The notes: generated by a model from the sequence alone, not told the origin. A stretch of 64,000 nucleotides of DNA from Eretmocerus hayati (GCA_029851415.1 CM056743.1:75537186-75601185); one strand, 5' to 3'. Positions 36,421-47,170 are shown, numbered from the stretch's first letter. Numbers and translations are program-made.

Positions 36421-36426
36421 AATAAA
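36421..36426 (+). terminator. AATAAA signal followed by a GC hairpin
   Basis: AATAAA is followed at about 36435 by GAGACGGG, a seven-base loop and CCCGTCTC, a perfect 8-bp stem. A related GACGGG-loop-CCCGC hairpin occurs at about 38250. Confidence 0.45.
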
Positions 36427-36739
36427 ATGCGACAGAGACGGGACTTTTGCCCGTCTCTCCTCTCTCGTCTCCATTCATTTCATAGGTTTAGTTAGAATAA
36501 ACTTTCGAATAATTTTAAGTCACTTGAAAAGGACTATAAGATGATTTTTGCTAAGGTTTGACAAAATTCAATTCATTTATATTCAAATTTCGACCATTTT
36601 AATTGATTGCAAAATTACACTTAATTTAGAATCAAGACCATGACAATAGGACAGAATTTTCAATAATGATAATCTTGCGTCATAGTAGAACTTTTCCTAA
36701 TAATCAATCGACTTGACATCCACATACAAAGAATCCAGT

Positions 36740-37062
36740 ACTTGACTATCGCCTGCGGTAGGGTGCCTCACAAAAGTGCTGAGGTAATGTCAAGGACTCG
36801 GTGTTCTTATTAGCTGACTGACGGATCCCATCAAAGAATTTCCCCCCAATTGAATCCCTACATATCTGAGTCATTCTACACAGAACCCTTGAAGGTCCTC
36901 TGTTGGTAAATGACTCATCCATAGATTTGTACATTCTCTTGGAATCGTGAAATTCTGGGCTACGAACGCACATACTCTGACTGCATTATCCATCATGCAA
37001 TAATTGAACAAAATAGAGAAAAGATTCTCCTGATAATAACTTTTAGAAGATTTTGCAATCAA
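36740..37062 (-). other. Possible coding fragment
   Basis: A minus-strand frame 37062-36871 (SILFNYCMMDNAVRVCAFVA...) and an overlapping second frame 36973-36746 both look moderately protein-like, as if one coding region had a frame change. No family is recognised and no splice context fits. Confidence 0.2.
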
Positions 37063-37267
37063 TTAAAATCGTCATCAGAGATCAAAGTTTTCCTTTTTTC
37101 TCAATACTCTCACCAAAATAGAATAAGAGATAATGATGAACTTTTCAATAACTATTGTTGCAAAATGGATTTTACACTGAAGAACACTAACAGTCTCTCA
37201 TACAACACCATTGATGATTCAAAACAAACCAAAAATCACATCAATCATAATTAAAACACTTCAATTC

Positions 37268-37535
37268 ACACTGATGAGAACGTTGCGGTGACTTGCCTAG
37301 GCCATGGCTCAAGAGTGATTAACTCCGCTGAGAGCGACCGAAGCGAGAAATCCAATACAAACTCATCAACACCACACTCATCACATATATAGGCTTTAAT
37401 GCAATCAACTAATCACACATAGCACTATTGAAACACCCACTTTACACTGATGATAACGTTGCGGTATCTCGCCTAGGCCATGGCTCAAGAGTTATTAACT
37501 CCGCTGAGAGCGACCGAAGCGAAAAATCCAAAACT
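37268..37535. repeat. Two tandem ~177-bp copies with a conserved ~85-base core
   Basis: The core CACTGATGANAACGTTGCGG through GCCTAGGCCATGGCTCAAGAG to CTCCGCTGAGAGCGACCGAA occurs at 37268-37353 and 37445-37530 with few differences, while the flanks are more diverged. The core contains a C-box-like TGATGA and a D-box-like CTGA about 55 bases later. Terminal pairing expected of a C/D snoRNA is not convincing, so it is reported only as a repeat. Confidence 0.7.
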
Positions 37536-37969
37536 AATCCATCAACACTTCACACACAACATGATAAGACACTCAAATCAATATAACAAAAAATCTAACA
37601 ATTTCCATAATGCAACAGAAGAAATTTATTCATTCAAATTCATTAATAAAATCTTTCTAAATAATTATCAAATCTTCTAAGGAGTACCGGATGCATAGTT
37701 GAAAAGATATTCAATAACCAACTTTTTTCATGGTAAATCACTCAAGTGTTTCAGAAAAAATCATGTAAATTAAACAACGATTGAGTAATACCATCTCTAA
37801 AAAATTACATAGTACATAAAGAATCAATCACTCCAATATTAAATTGGAGTGATTGATTTTTGTATTAAACAATTGTATTAAACACCAAAGAAATGAAAAT
37901 GTATCAAAAAATCACTCGAAAAAGGAAAACCAACCGAAAAAGCAAAGTAGAAATAATCAAAAAACGACT

Positions 37970-38145
37970 AAATAACTTAGAAATAATCATAAGATAACCA
38001 AAAGATAAAAAGATAATCAAAAGATAACAATAAGATAAAAAGATAATCAAAAGATAACTTTAAGATGATCATAGATGATCTTAGATGATCTCAGATGATC
38101 TTAGATGATCTTAGATAGTAAGTACTTAGACACTCGCGACACATA
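37970..38145. repeat. GATAA-rich block, right copy
   Basis: Same unit and order as 35000-35140: repeated AAAAGATAA, then five AGATGATC-type units, then CTTAGACACTCGCGACA. Together the two blocks bracket the small gene and the 177-bp repeats. Confidence 0.75.
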
Positions 38146-38567
38146 AGGGCTATTGTCGCTCTCAAAATACCAACTCATATTTTTTCCGTCAAGTTGGCAA
38201 CCCTGCTTACGATTTTACGTTGGCAGCCCTGCTCGGGGGGATCCGGACGGACGGGATTTTGCCCGCGGCTTAATTATTGTAAATTATCATATATTCAAGT
38301 GATTAGATTCGTGATTCTTGAGATATGGATTTTCCCGTATTTCATCTTTCTTTTCATGAAAAGTTCATTCTAGATGAATGAATTTTTTTTCTTTTTTTAT
38401 CTAACAAATATTCTAAGTTCCTTCAGATTCACTCTCCCCAAATATTCCTTGGTTCATTTCAGCAACATTCATCATCATTATTTTAGGGAGATTCGATACA
38501 ATTTCTGGCGAGTGGAACAAACATACGGGGGTATGCCTTACGATGTAACGTAACCTCCACTACAGAG

Positions 38568-38813
38568 ATGTATCAACAAACGTGGAGAGTGATCAATAGT
38601 GAAGTATACCATATTTCCATTTTTGTTTCTAAATCAAGACATGAAGAAGATCGTTCCCTCGTACACAGCAGGAATGCACGGGTATTTCACGAGGATATCA
38701 ATGTGAATGTTGGCTTTTATATACTAGAGGATGGTATTTCAGCTTTTCACATTCTAATTCCAAATTTTTGGTCAGAAAACCTCAACATTATGTTTGAAAT
38801 TGATCCCAAGTAA
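38568..38813 (+). CDS. Unidentified 81-codon frame at the edge of a duplicated segment
   Basis: It begins at a true ATG (MYQQTWRVINSEVYHISIFV) and is open to 38813. The last part (ILIPNFWSENLNIMFEIDPK) is duplicated at about 39738-39797, where the upstream part is absent. No family is recognised. It could be a remnant of a gene carried by the duplicated element. Confidence 0.3.
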   Translation: MYQQTWRVINSEVYHISIFVSKSRHEEDRSLVHSRNARVFHEDINVNVGFYILEDGISAFHILIPNFWSENLNIMFEIDPK

Positions 38814-39075
38814 GATGATATTTCGAAAAATGATCCATCTTTTCATTTGATTAACCCAATTCTTCAAAATTTAAGAAAAAGTTTGAACACACAATATGAG
38901 TTCGATCGCTAAGATTCGAGTGAAACATCAACCATGAGCTATTTTGTTATTTACAGGTATGCGAGAGAGTTGGGCTGTATAGCGCTGAGACAGAACTCTG
39001 ATATTTATACTGTTTGACTTACAGCCGTACATACCTATATCTCTTCTGATCATAGATCCGAACCCGGTTAACAAC
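38747..39075 (+). repeat. ~325-bp direct repeat, copy 1
   Basis: It matches 39732-40062 almost base for base from CACATTCTAAT to GAACCCGGTTAACAAC, in the same orientation, offset 985 bases. Confidence 0.85.
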
Positions 39076-39142
39076 GGAACTGCGTTCTTTTCAAGTGTTT
39101 CTAGAAGCAAGGATCAATGGATAGTGCACTCGTCTCGGATCC

Positions 39143-39677
39143 GAGTTAGGTAGTTTTGTTCGTCCCCCCTTCCAACTTTGAGAGAGAGAATGTCTCACAT
39201 GTAGGGGTAACGTATATCTACATGGGAAGATGAGATAGGAACTCTGTCTAGGACTAATGTACACAACACTGGGTTATCAACTCCATGCGCATACGCCGGT
39301 ATATCCAGTTTTCCGACGTTATCAGAACAGGGTAGTGGATCACCATCTCCGGGGGTATCCGTTATGACGAGGTATGTTAGAAACATCACGCTACACAAGG
39401 TGGACTCGATTTCATCATGGATGAGCTGGGTAGAAGCACACACGCTCGAGTAACAACACAAGAGCATGATGTTATAACCACCTCCCATTCAAGGGTCTGA
39501 CGTAGAAACCCCGACGTGATCCCAAATAGGAGTTGTTAGCACGGACTATCTGTGTATTCGTAAGAGTCATCCCCTACCCCTACTTGAGGGGGTGTCAATC
39601 ACCCCTCTCCACCATAATGGCAAATCCTCCTACAGGCGTTGCAGGGCCTACGACAACCACCTACGATTACAACCCCA
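39143..39677 (+). repeat. Large inverted repeat, left arm (535 bp)
   Basis: From GAGTTAGGTAGTTTTG to GATTACAACCCCA this arm is the reverse complement of 40639-41173 with only scattered differences. A 97-codon frame exists in both arms (minus strand 39488-39195; plus strand 40828-41121) with a few substitutions. Confidence 0.9.
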
Positions 39678-39731
39678 TGATAGGAACCCACAGGTTCAGA
39701 ACAGGCGTGTTCTGAACACCCATCAAACGGT

Positions 39732-40062
39732 TTCACATTCTAATACCAAATTTTTGGATAGAAAACCTCAACATTATGTTTGAAATTGATCCCAAGTAAA
39801 ATGATATTTCGAAAAATGATCCATCTTTCCATTTGATTAACCCAATTCTTCAAAATTTAAGAAAAAGTTTGAACACACAATAAGAGTTCGATCGCTAAGA
39901 TTCGAGTGAAACATCAACCATGAGCTATTTTGTTATTTACAGGTATGCGAGAGAGTTGGGCTGTATAGCGCTGAGACAGAACTCTGATACTTATACTGTT
40001 TGACTTACACCCGTACATACCTATATCTCTTCTGATCATAGACCCGAACCCGGTTAACAACA
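39732..40062 (+). repeat. ~325-bp direct repeat, copy 2
   Basis: Partner of 38747-39075. Copy 2 lies in the loop of the large inverted repeat. After it, the sequences diverge into a CATGTTAAGGRT-like series. Confidence 0.85.
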
Positions 40063-40638
40063 TTATGTCCCAATCCCATGTTAAGGATTCAGTTTTCCAG
40101 ACCATGTTAAGGGTCCAGGTTACTAACCCAATGTTAACAACCCTGGGTTGCAAACGCTGTAACAAGGGTAGGAGAGTCTTTTACAGGTAGACTGTTGGTT
40201 TTTATTGAAAATAGTGTCTCATTATGGGTCTTTCTAGCCTTCAAGTCTCATTCTGAAATATTTCTACTCCATCTTATTCAGTGATTATGGGTGGTTTTAA
40301 TTCACTGCTCGCCTACTTGAGAAGGAATTCTAACACCCATAAGTGATCCCCAATCAACAAAAATAAGAAACTCTCTAATCATCATATTGTTGGGAATGCT
40401 TGGAGAGGGTTGATATGTGATTATAATCAATAATGAATTACGATGTTTTGGTGTTATGGGCCTTTATTCTCCTATAGTATTCATTACATTGAAATAATAT
40501 CTTCAAAGATCTTTTGGGGAAAAAGCATCACATCATATTTACCTAAATCATCTATGGAACGGAATCACGGTGCATACGATGTGGGATGTCTCAGAGTTCT
40601 TAAAAATATGTGATACACCCATCAAACGGTGGCGAACG

Positions 40639-41173
40639 TGGGGTTGTAATCGTAGGTGGTTGTCGTAGGCCCTGCAACGCCTGCAGGAGGATTTGCCATT
40701 ATGGTGGAGAGGGGTGATTGACACCCCCTCAAGTAGGGGTAGGGGATGACTCTTACGAATACACAGATGGTCCGTGCTAACAACTCCTATTTGGGATCAC
40801 GTCGGGGTTTCTCCGTCAGACCCTTAAATGGGAGGTGGTTATAACATCATGCTCTTGTGTTGTTACTCGAGCGTGTGTGCTTCTACCCAGCTCATCCATG
40901 ATGAAATCGAGTCCACCTCGTGTAGCGTGATGTTTCTAACATACCTCGTCATAACGGATACCCCCGGAGATGGTGATCCACTACCCTGTTCTGATAACGT
41001 CGGAAAACTGGATATACCGGCGTTTGAGCATGGCGTTGATAACCCAGCGTTGTGTACATTAGCCCTAGACACAGTTCCTATCTCATCTTCCCATGTAGAT
41101 ATACGTTACCCCTACATGTGAGACATTCTCTCTCTCGAAGTTGGAAGGGGGGACGAACAAAACTACCTAACTC
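40639..41173 (-). repeat. Large inverted repeat, right arm (535 bp)
   Basis: Reverse-complement partner of 39143-39677. The two arms are separated by about 960 bases, so the locus can form a long stem-loop or represents an inverted duplication. Confidence 0.9.
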
Positions 41174-41664
41174 AGTAGATAGAACCGTACTGATTCTGCA
41201 GCAAGCTGGTGATAAATCCTCTACTGGAACAGAACCCCACGACGAGGACCTCCTCATATCGAGGACGTCCCCCAGGGTAGCTCCAGTACGAGGATTCACC
41301 AGGTCGTGCAGCCTCAGTACAGTTCTATATATACATCTTTTATGCAAATTAACCCTTGACCTGGTGCAGTTACCCGGGTGACTTGCTGTGCCCGCGGTTA
41401 TCAAGCGAATGAGCCACTCGCAATTGCAATTCAATGCAATCTCTCTCTTTCTCTCTTTCTTATCTGCATGTCTGGAGAACGAACACACACATACGCACAT
41501 ATAGATGCACGATGGCTAAGTAGAGTTATAATGTAGAAATCTCAGACTATTGCAAGAAAATTTTGTGTATGTCTCTCGTACTTCATTTACATGTCTGGAG
41601 GTCAAATCAAATAAGGATGCCGGATGCATCGAATTGATATTCTTTATTTGCAAATTAAGATATT

Positions 41665-42267
41665 TCACTCTGCAGTACAAGGAACAAAATTTTTGTCATT
41701 ACTTGTCACACAATCATTGTCTTCAACAATATCAATATTTGATGATTTGATGTAGTCAACAATCTCTACTCCAGCCATACCTTTCTTCCCACTCTTGAAC
41801 TCAGAGACTTTGTCCGACAATTTACGCAGAAATTCGCACTCCCTCTCCATTTTTCTTGCACAGAATGATTCAGCATCCTCAATTATCAAATTTGAGCAAT
41901 TGCTATAGTATCTTCGATCCTTGAAACTGTAAAAGTACAAATTATCGATCCACAGTTCGAGATTTAGGATATTGAATTGGAAGCGGGCGTCATCGATACA
42001 TTTCTGACACACTTCTTCTTCATGATAGAAATTGACACTGATTTTCGACTCTCCCGGTAATAGTTCGAAATCCTTAGAAACTCTTCGTGCTTCGTATGAC
42101 TGTAATTCCTCTTTCCTCTTCGTCTTACCAGTGCTATCGAGAAAATGTACACAAATATATAACTCGTAACCCATATTGAGCACCAGCTGATTCTGTCGAA
42201 TTGAGGTTGTGCAGTCTAGCTCGATCTGATGAAGACTGTATAGAACCTCGAGCTCAGAACAGTCCAT
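41665..42267 (-). CDS. Unidentified intronless ORF, 200 aa
   Basis: The first true ATG is at 42267 (MDCSELEVLYSLHQIELDCT). The frame is open for 200 codons without intron signals. The protein is soluble-looking, Cys-containing (C-X2-C in EEVCQKCIDDARFQF), with a mid-region of alternating aromatic and charged residues (NLELWIDNLYFYSFKDRRYY) and a charged helical part (ARKMERECEFLRKLSDKVSE). No signal peptide, membrane segment or known domain is recognised. It is transcribed away from the ORF at 42438, with 170 bases between the two starts, so a shared promoter is likely. Origin from a virus or mobile element is possible but not shown. Confidence 0.6.
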   Translation of the reverse strand: MDCSELEVLYSLHQIELDCTTSIRQNQLVLNMGYELYICVHFLDSTGKTKRKEELQSYEARRVSKDFELLPGESKISVNFYHEEEVCQKCIDDARFQFNILNLELWIDNLYFYSFKDRRYYSNCSNLIIEDAESFCARKMERECEFLRKLSDKVSEFKSGKKGMAGVEIVDYIKSSNIDIVEDNDCVTSNDKNFVPCTAE

Positions 42268-42437
42268 TTGTTCTCTGCCCCTCTCTTTACGCGCACCATC
42301 TCTCTTCCGATCCCTGTACACGATTTTTGACTACGCCAGCTCGTGGTACAGTACAGTTAAGTGTAGAAACTCGGCAGAGCTGTGTCGTCACAAAAAAGAG
42401 GGTCATCCGATTCTGTTTGGAGAAAGAAACGAGAAGA

Positions 42438-42707
42438 ATGGATCAGCCCTTTGATCCCCGAGCAGTTACGTATCAAGAGTATTGTGGAGTTAAAAGAATT
42501 TTCGAATCGAAGGACGCATTGATGGCTCTCGATCCAAAACTTAGGGAGCTGCGCAATGTGAACTATTGCATACGATTTAACGATCCTCCAGACGTGCGCA
42601 AATTTGTAATTGTGGATAAGCAGACCGATAAAATATTGTTCCGAGTATTTTATAAAAACTCATACTATGATGGATATGTTTCCGTTGATAAAATTGAACA
42701 GCCTTGA
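42438..42707 (+). CDS. Unidentified intronless ORF, 89 aa
   Basis: The start ATG at 42438 follows AGAAGA (purine-rich, A at -3). The product (MDQPFDPRAVTYQEYCGVKR...) has a compact alternating pattern (KFVIVDKQTDKILFRVFYKN, GYVSVDKIEQ) suggesting a small alpha/beta domain. No family is recognised. Two AATAAA signals follow at 42724 and 42745; the LTR element begins at 42760, fifteen bases after the start of the second, so the insertion lies in or just beyond its 3' untranslated region. It is divergent from the 200-aa ORF. Confidence 0.6.
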   Translation: MDQPFDPRAVTYQEYCGVKRIFESKDALMALDPKLRELRNVNYCIRFNDPPDVRKFVIVDKQTDKILFRVFYKNSYYDGYVSVDKIEQP

Positions 42708-42759
42708 TTGGTTTAGAGCGAGAAAATAAATCTGCCTCCACGACAATAAATGTTGTTCA

Positions 42760-43844
42760 TGTGATGTCCTGAGCTCGTGTAGAGCTCTCACATTATCACC
42801 CCCGGTCACATTCTCGGGACGAGAATGGTCTGACGGGGAAGGTGTGGCGTCCCGTTCTCGCGAGACGACACACCCGTTCTTAATTATCCTCCTTCTGCAA
42901 TTGTTACGACAATCGGAAGGTGATTAAGAAATATATTTAACCTCATTTTTGTAAAAGTAACAAGTCAGAAAAGATCCTACTCAGCAAAAAGTAAAATCAG
43001 TCCAATATTAACTCATGCTTCACCGTTGCTGAGCATCATGCGTTATGCGTTATGCGTAACGCTTAGTAACGCTGTTTACATCATTCACGCGAGCTGGCTC
43101 AGGCTATAAATTCGGGTCTGAACGTTGGCTCGCCGGTCATTCTGTGAAAGTCTTCTTCCCGGAGCTTTTGAGTCCGCACTATTGTCTCCGCCCAAACACC
43201 TTAGAAAAGTGTGACAAAGCGTCTGTTCAAGAAGCGGCGAGCCAACGGTTAGATTTGATCCCGCACTTGGGAAGTGGCGTTACCCACATATATATATAGC
43301 TGCAGTAGGGCCAGCGCGCTATTAATTCGTCCTCAAATTGAGCTGCAGTAGGATCAGCTGATAATTCATCCTCAAGGCCTTCTGACTTGTTACTTCAGCC
43401 TCCAGAGGATTGCCAACTCATCAAGACTTCGCTCTCCTCTAGAGTAATATAAGAAGAGTTTATTTGTAAGTTAGAATTTATATTTTTTCGTTTCGACAAT
43501 TGCGCCCATTCTTTTCTATAATCGGTTTCTATGATTTTGAATCGTCAATTGGATTTTTAAATAAATTTATATTTCATCTTGACATATCCTTCTAATTATT
43601 TCTAAATTGTGAATGCATGATTATTTGGAGAGTTAATCGAAATCATTTGAATATCTTAGTTTTGTTATTTGAATCAATTATCAATTTTAAGACTTTTAAT
43701 TTGAATAATTAATTTAATCAATCTACTTGGTCAATCATTCTCAAGTCCTTTATATCTCTCGCTCGCATATATATATCTATATACACATACATACTTTTGT
43801 AAAATCATTCGACCAAGTTCTCAGTCAAAATTCCATATTTTTCC

Positions 43845-43875
<31 letters not shown>

Positions 43876-44049
43876 TATACCCTCTCCAAGAACTTCCAGA
43901 AATATATATATATTTATGAACCAGAAAGACAAAAGAGGTTTCCGCTGCTGACTTTGAGTAGGTAAGTGCAACTGGGCAGTCCGCCCGTGAGACTGTTCCC
44001 CGAACCTAAATATATCTGTTACCCCGAGCCCTCAGCTCGGGACATAACA
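42760..44049 (+). repeat. 5' LTR (1,290 bp)
   Basis: TG...CA ends, with the limits set by comparison with 50358 and by the inverted ends TGTGATGTCC/GGGACATAACA. It contains a TATA box (43105-43111), an internal duplication of GAGCTGCAGTAGG...TCCTCAA (about 43300-43378), AATAAA near 43559 and a (TA)n run near 43848. Confidence 0.8.
43105..43111 (+). promoter_or_regulatory. TATA box of the 5' LTR
   Basis: TATAAAT, preceded by GGCTCAGGC; the 3' LTR copy is at about 50703. Confidence 0.6.
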
Positions 44050-44052
44050 TTT

Positions 44053-44070
44053 TGGCATCCCTTGTGGGGA
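44053..44070 (+). promoter_or_regulatory. Primer-binding-site-like sequence
   Basis: TGGCATCCCTTGTGGGGA starts three bases after the inferred LTR end. TGG-initiated sequence at this spot is the usual complement of a tRNA CCA end. The tRNA was not identified. Confidence 0.45.
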
Positions 44071-44396
44071 CAGTCATAGTTGCACGTAGCTATTCTAACT
44101 CTCAAGTTCACGTCAATCTGGTCAATCTATACATATGATTATTATATTTCGCAATTTCGACTTATGACATTTCGCAACTGACTTCACAACTTTTCTGAAT
44201 CAGCAACCTCAATTCGATACACTGGAACTATCGACCTCAATTACCGACTCAGACATATCTCCTGATTGTGACACACCTGACAGACACGCCGGTCAACTAC
44301 ACTGACTGTTACTAACGATGTGCTGATCCCGCACTTTCTCACATCCAATTCGACACTGCCAGTCATGGCTCTGAACGAATTTTTTCTAAAGATGCA

Positions 44397-45794
44397 ATGA
44401 TACCACATCTCACAAGAATGAATTCCCAATTTTTTGATCTAGACCTGCCAATATTTGAAGGCTATAATATTGACCCACATTTTTTCATACAAAAAATCAC
44501 AGAAGCAAAATCTATCACTACTTGCGAAGAAAATTTATTAGTAGACTTTATTCTTAGCAATTTTTTTGGACCAGCATACCATGCATTCAAAAACTTCCGA
44601 ATCTCCACAGTAAACGACATTGTGGAACACATAGTAAAGTGTTTCTTATACACCCCATTTTTCGAAAAATATTGCCAAAAATTACTAGATTGTGGTCTAA
44701 AGCTCAGTCATGATCGTGATGCAAACTACGAAAGGCTATTCTCAATCCTTGAAGATGCTTTCTACATTCTTACAAGTACTCATTTTTCATCTGACCCAGT
44801 ATACTACCAACTTTATAAAAATCTCGATGAAATTGCCAAAAGTTTTTACTTTAGCAAACTTCCCCCTGATTCACAACTCCAAATTGTCCTTGTCTTAAAC
44901 TCAAATTCGATCGCCAGGAAGCCATCCACTCTATACAAAATGCATTTATTAGTTTCGAATCCAACACAATTCTTCATAACCAAAACTGAGCTATCACATT
45001 TTTTGAAAACATATGGAAATTTATCCCATTCTCACCACGAGTCAATAACAAAAACTGACGTTTCCGAGCCGAAAGAGCCTCAAGTCAGTAATATTCGACA
45101 AGATCCCCAATCAACTCCAATTCTCGTTAACACCACAAACGAAATTTGCACCACTCGACAGCCTGAACTTGTAAACCATGAACAAGTGCCAATGTCTTCT
45201 GACATCATACCTTATCGCGACGATAATAGAAATGAACCAACGGATACCACGTGTGATAACATCTCACTCAACCAGAGTCCCGAGCAGATACATCTGCCAA
45301 CCGACCCTGACGGTAAGACGCCCATCTCCGTTGAAAACCCAAGCAATATTGAAAATGACATACTCCTCCATGTCTCAACCACACCACGAGACTCTGTGAC
45401 ACCCCTCTCTCACACAGGTGCAAAACGTTCCAACACAGTTACCTCAAGATTCATTAACCGGAAACGATCATTTGATGAAAATCTCAAAAGTTCCTTCAAA
45501 TCAAAAATACAAAGAGGGTTCCAACCTTATTCCATTTCAAAATGCTCATTTGGAAACACTCTTTCAAAGTACGTGTCACTCAGAACAGGTTACTCTGAAC
45601 CATTTAGAAGTTCAATCCATGGAAAGGAATTATTTCAAAATATAAGCACCATTCAAGTACAACTAACACCTCGAACCCCTGGCGAAGGAATTCCGCCACA
45701 ATCCCTCCCTTTTCTGTGTTCAGAATCCAGGAAATCCAAGCCACCATCAAAATTATGCGAAAGTAGACTCCTCCGATTTCGTAGTGCCCATTGA
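44397..45794 (+). CDS. Gag-like protein of the LTR element, C-terminus frameshifted
   Basis: The 465-codon frame begins at ATG 44397. The first ~200 residues (PIFEGYNIDPHFFIQKITEA, ILSNFFGPAYHAFKNF, PPDSQLQIVLVLNS) have the helical layout of Ty3/gypsy capsid proteins, where a (F)-x-G-x-x-x-x-(P)-x-x-F-(I) start is typical. The remainder is Thr/Pro/Asp-rich and then basic (KRSNTVTSRFINRKRS). No zinc knuckle is present, and no protease follows. After about 45650 a different frame looks more protein-like (EFRHNPSLFCVQNPGNPSHH... to a stop near 45837), so the C-terminus is probably frameshifted in this copy. Its role would be particle assembly. The identification rests on pattern and position, not on a search. 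Confidence 0.6.
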   Translation: MIPHLTRMNSQFFDLDLPIFEGYNIDPHFFIQKITEAKSITTCEENLLVDFILSNFFGPAYHAFKNFRISTVNDIVEHIVKCFLYTPFFEKYCQKLLDCGLKLSHDRDANYERLFSILEDAFYILTSTHFSSDPVYYQLYKNLDEIAKSFYFSKLPPDSQLQIVLVLNSNSIARKPSTLYKMHLLVSNPTQFFITKTELSHFLKTYGNLSHSHHESITKTDVSEPKEPQVSNIRQDPQSTPILVNTTNEICTTRQPELVNHEQVPMSSDIIPYRDDNRNEPTDTTCDNISLNQSPEQIHLPTDPDGKTPISVENPSNIENDILLHVSTTPRDSVTPLSHTGAKRSNTVTSRFINRKRSFDENLKSSFKSKIQRGFQPYSISKCSFGNTLSKYVSLRTGYSEPFRSSIHGKELFQNISTIQVQLTPRTPGEGIPPQSLPFLCSESRKSKPPSKLCESRLLRFRSAH

Positions 45795-46079
45795 AAGATC
45801 AAAATTCAATCCCTAATGATGGCGTATTGAGTTTTTGCAACGTTTAAAGTATGTTCCTGGACTCCATATGCTCGATGGAGATTAATCAATTCAACATAAT
45901 TCTATCCCATATCCTTCAAAAGAACTCAGATCTCAAATCTTCAAATCAATGATCAAATAGACGACAAAATAAATTTTGTATTCCCAAGGATGGAGTATTA
46001 TTGGTGTTAAAATTCCACACGACGAGTTCCGGAGAAAATCCGACAAGCACACTCTGACGACCACGTATCGTACATGTGT

Positions 46080-46630
46080 AACATCCAGTTGCATGTGTAA
46101 CACCCGGTTACATGAATGACCCGGTTACACGATTTTGTTACATTTGGAATTCAAATCACTTTGGCCACATTCTGTTACTCATTAGCTTTTGGCTGTTTAA
46201 ATCAAGATACTTGACCCTCAGAACTGGAAAATCGGAACCATTCAGAATCTCTGCTGACAGACAAATATTCTACCGAAATATAATTCCAAGGAATTCCCCG
46301 TTTGACTTCCAAATCTTTTTTTTTTGTAGAAAGCCCATTTCACATTCATCACCTCTCTCTAGATCTGTCGATAGTAAAAATCGACACAATCAAACCACAT
46401 TGATCTTAGAGTATTCATAGAATAACTAACGAACATCAACCCTTCATCTTATTTAAGATTTACAACCTTTCAAACTCTCGGTAGTGTACCTCACAAGGAT
46501 CCTGAAAAACAAGGAAAAAAGCATTATCGACCCATGTAACATGCTGTAACATGGTGTTACATAAGTAACAGACTATGACCTGTAACATGGTGTTACATGG
46601 GTAACAGGTTGTTGCAGGTAACACGGTGTT
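46080..46630. repeat. Scattered GTAAC/GTTAC dyads
   Basis: Two clusters (46080-46140 and 46540-46630) of the dyad GTAACACNNGGTTAC or TGTAACATGGTGTTACA occur in the otherwise non-coding part of the element. Confidence 0.6.
46190..46360 (+). repeat. Diverged duplicate of the gag 3' end
   Basis: CAAGATACTTGACCCTCAGA onward parallels 45566 onward; translated, SRYLTLRTGKSEPFR aligns with SKYVSLRTGYSEPFR, and the following NPSLFC-like part also aligns. It is an internal duplication within the LTR element, offset about 630 bases. Confidence 0.6.
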
Positions 46631-46998
46631 CAAATTAGACTCCTCCAACTAGTTCAGTCCCCTGCAACTAGTTCAGGAGAAAATCCAATAACCATACTAC
46701 TTTTGTGACCTCGAATAGCGCAGCTCCAAATTTCAGCCTGATACATACATCCGTCTCTGCCCAAGAACTCCACATCTTCATAAAAAAAAAAAGCCGCCTT
46801 ATTCCATAAAAATCATCGTCAGAGTCCTCCTCGGGATAGGGATCGGAGAAAGACCGGCCCCAATCAGCCGCCACTAATCGCTCACGCTCACCTAAAACAA
46901 ATAGGTTGTTCTGCTGCCGATTAGAACGGCGTAGCGCCCTCGTCGAAGCCCAATGAGAAAACTGAAAAAAAAAATAAGAAGAAGCTGCATTATCGTTA

Positions 46999-47170
46999 TG
47001 AAAATAACGCCGCGTTACGAAAATAACGCCGCGTTATGGAAATAACGCTGCGTTATGGAAATAACGCCACGTTATGGAAATAACGCTGCGTTATGGAAAT
47101 AACGCTGCGTTGTGGAAATAACGCTGCGTTGTGGAAATAACGCTGCGTTGTGGAAATAACGCTGCGTTGT
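46999..47170. repeat. 19-bp minisatellite, nine copies
   Basis: The unit AATAACGCTGCGTTATGGA repeats nine times. Each unit contains the dyad AACGC-N-GCGTT, so the array can fold into serial hairpins. Confidence 0.95.

Noticed and set aside
36435..36460. Helitron 3' hairpin
   Set aside because: The GAGACGGG/CCCGTCTC stem-loop is good, but no CTRR end follows at the right distance and no matching 5' TC end was found.
39195..41121. 97-aa frame present in both arms of the inverted repeat
   Set aside because: Its conservation follows from recent arm duplication. There is no independent evidence of selection, so it is not called as a gene.
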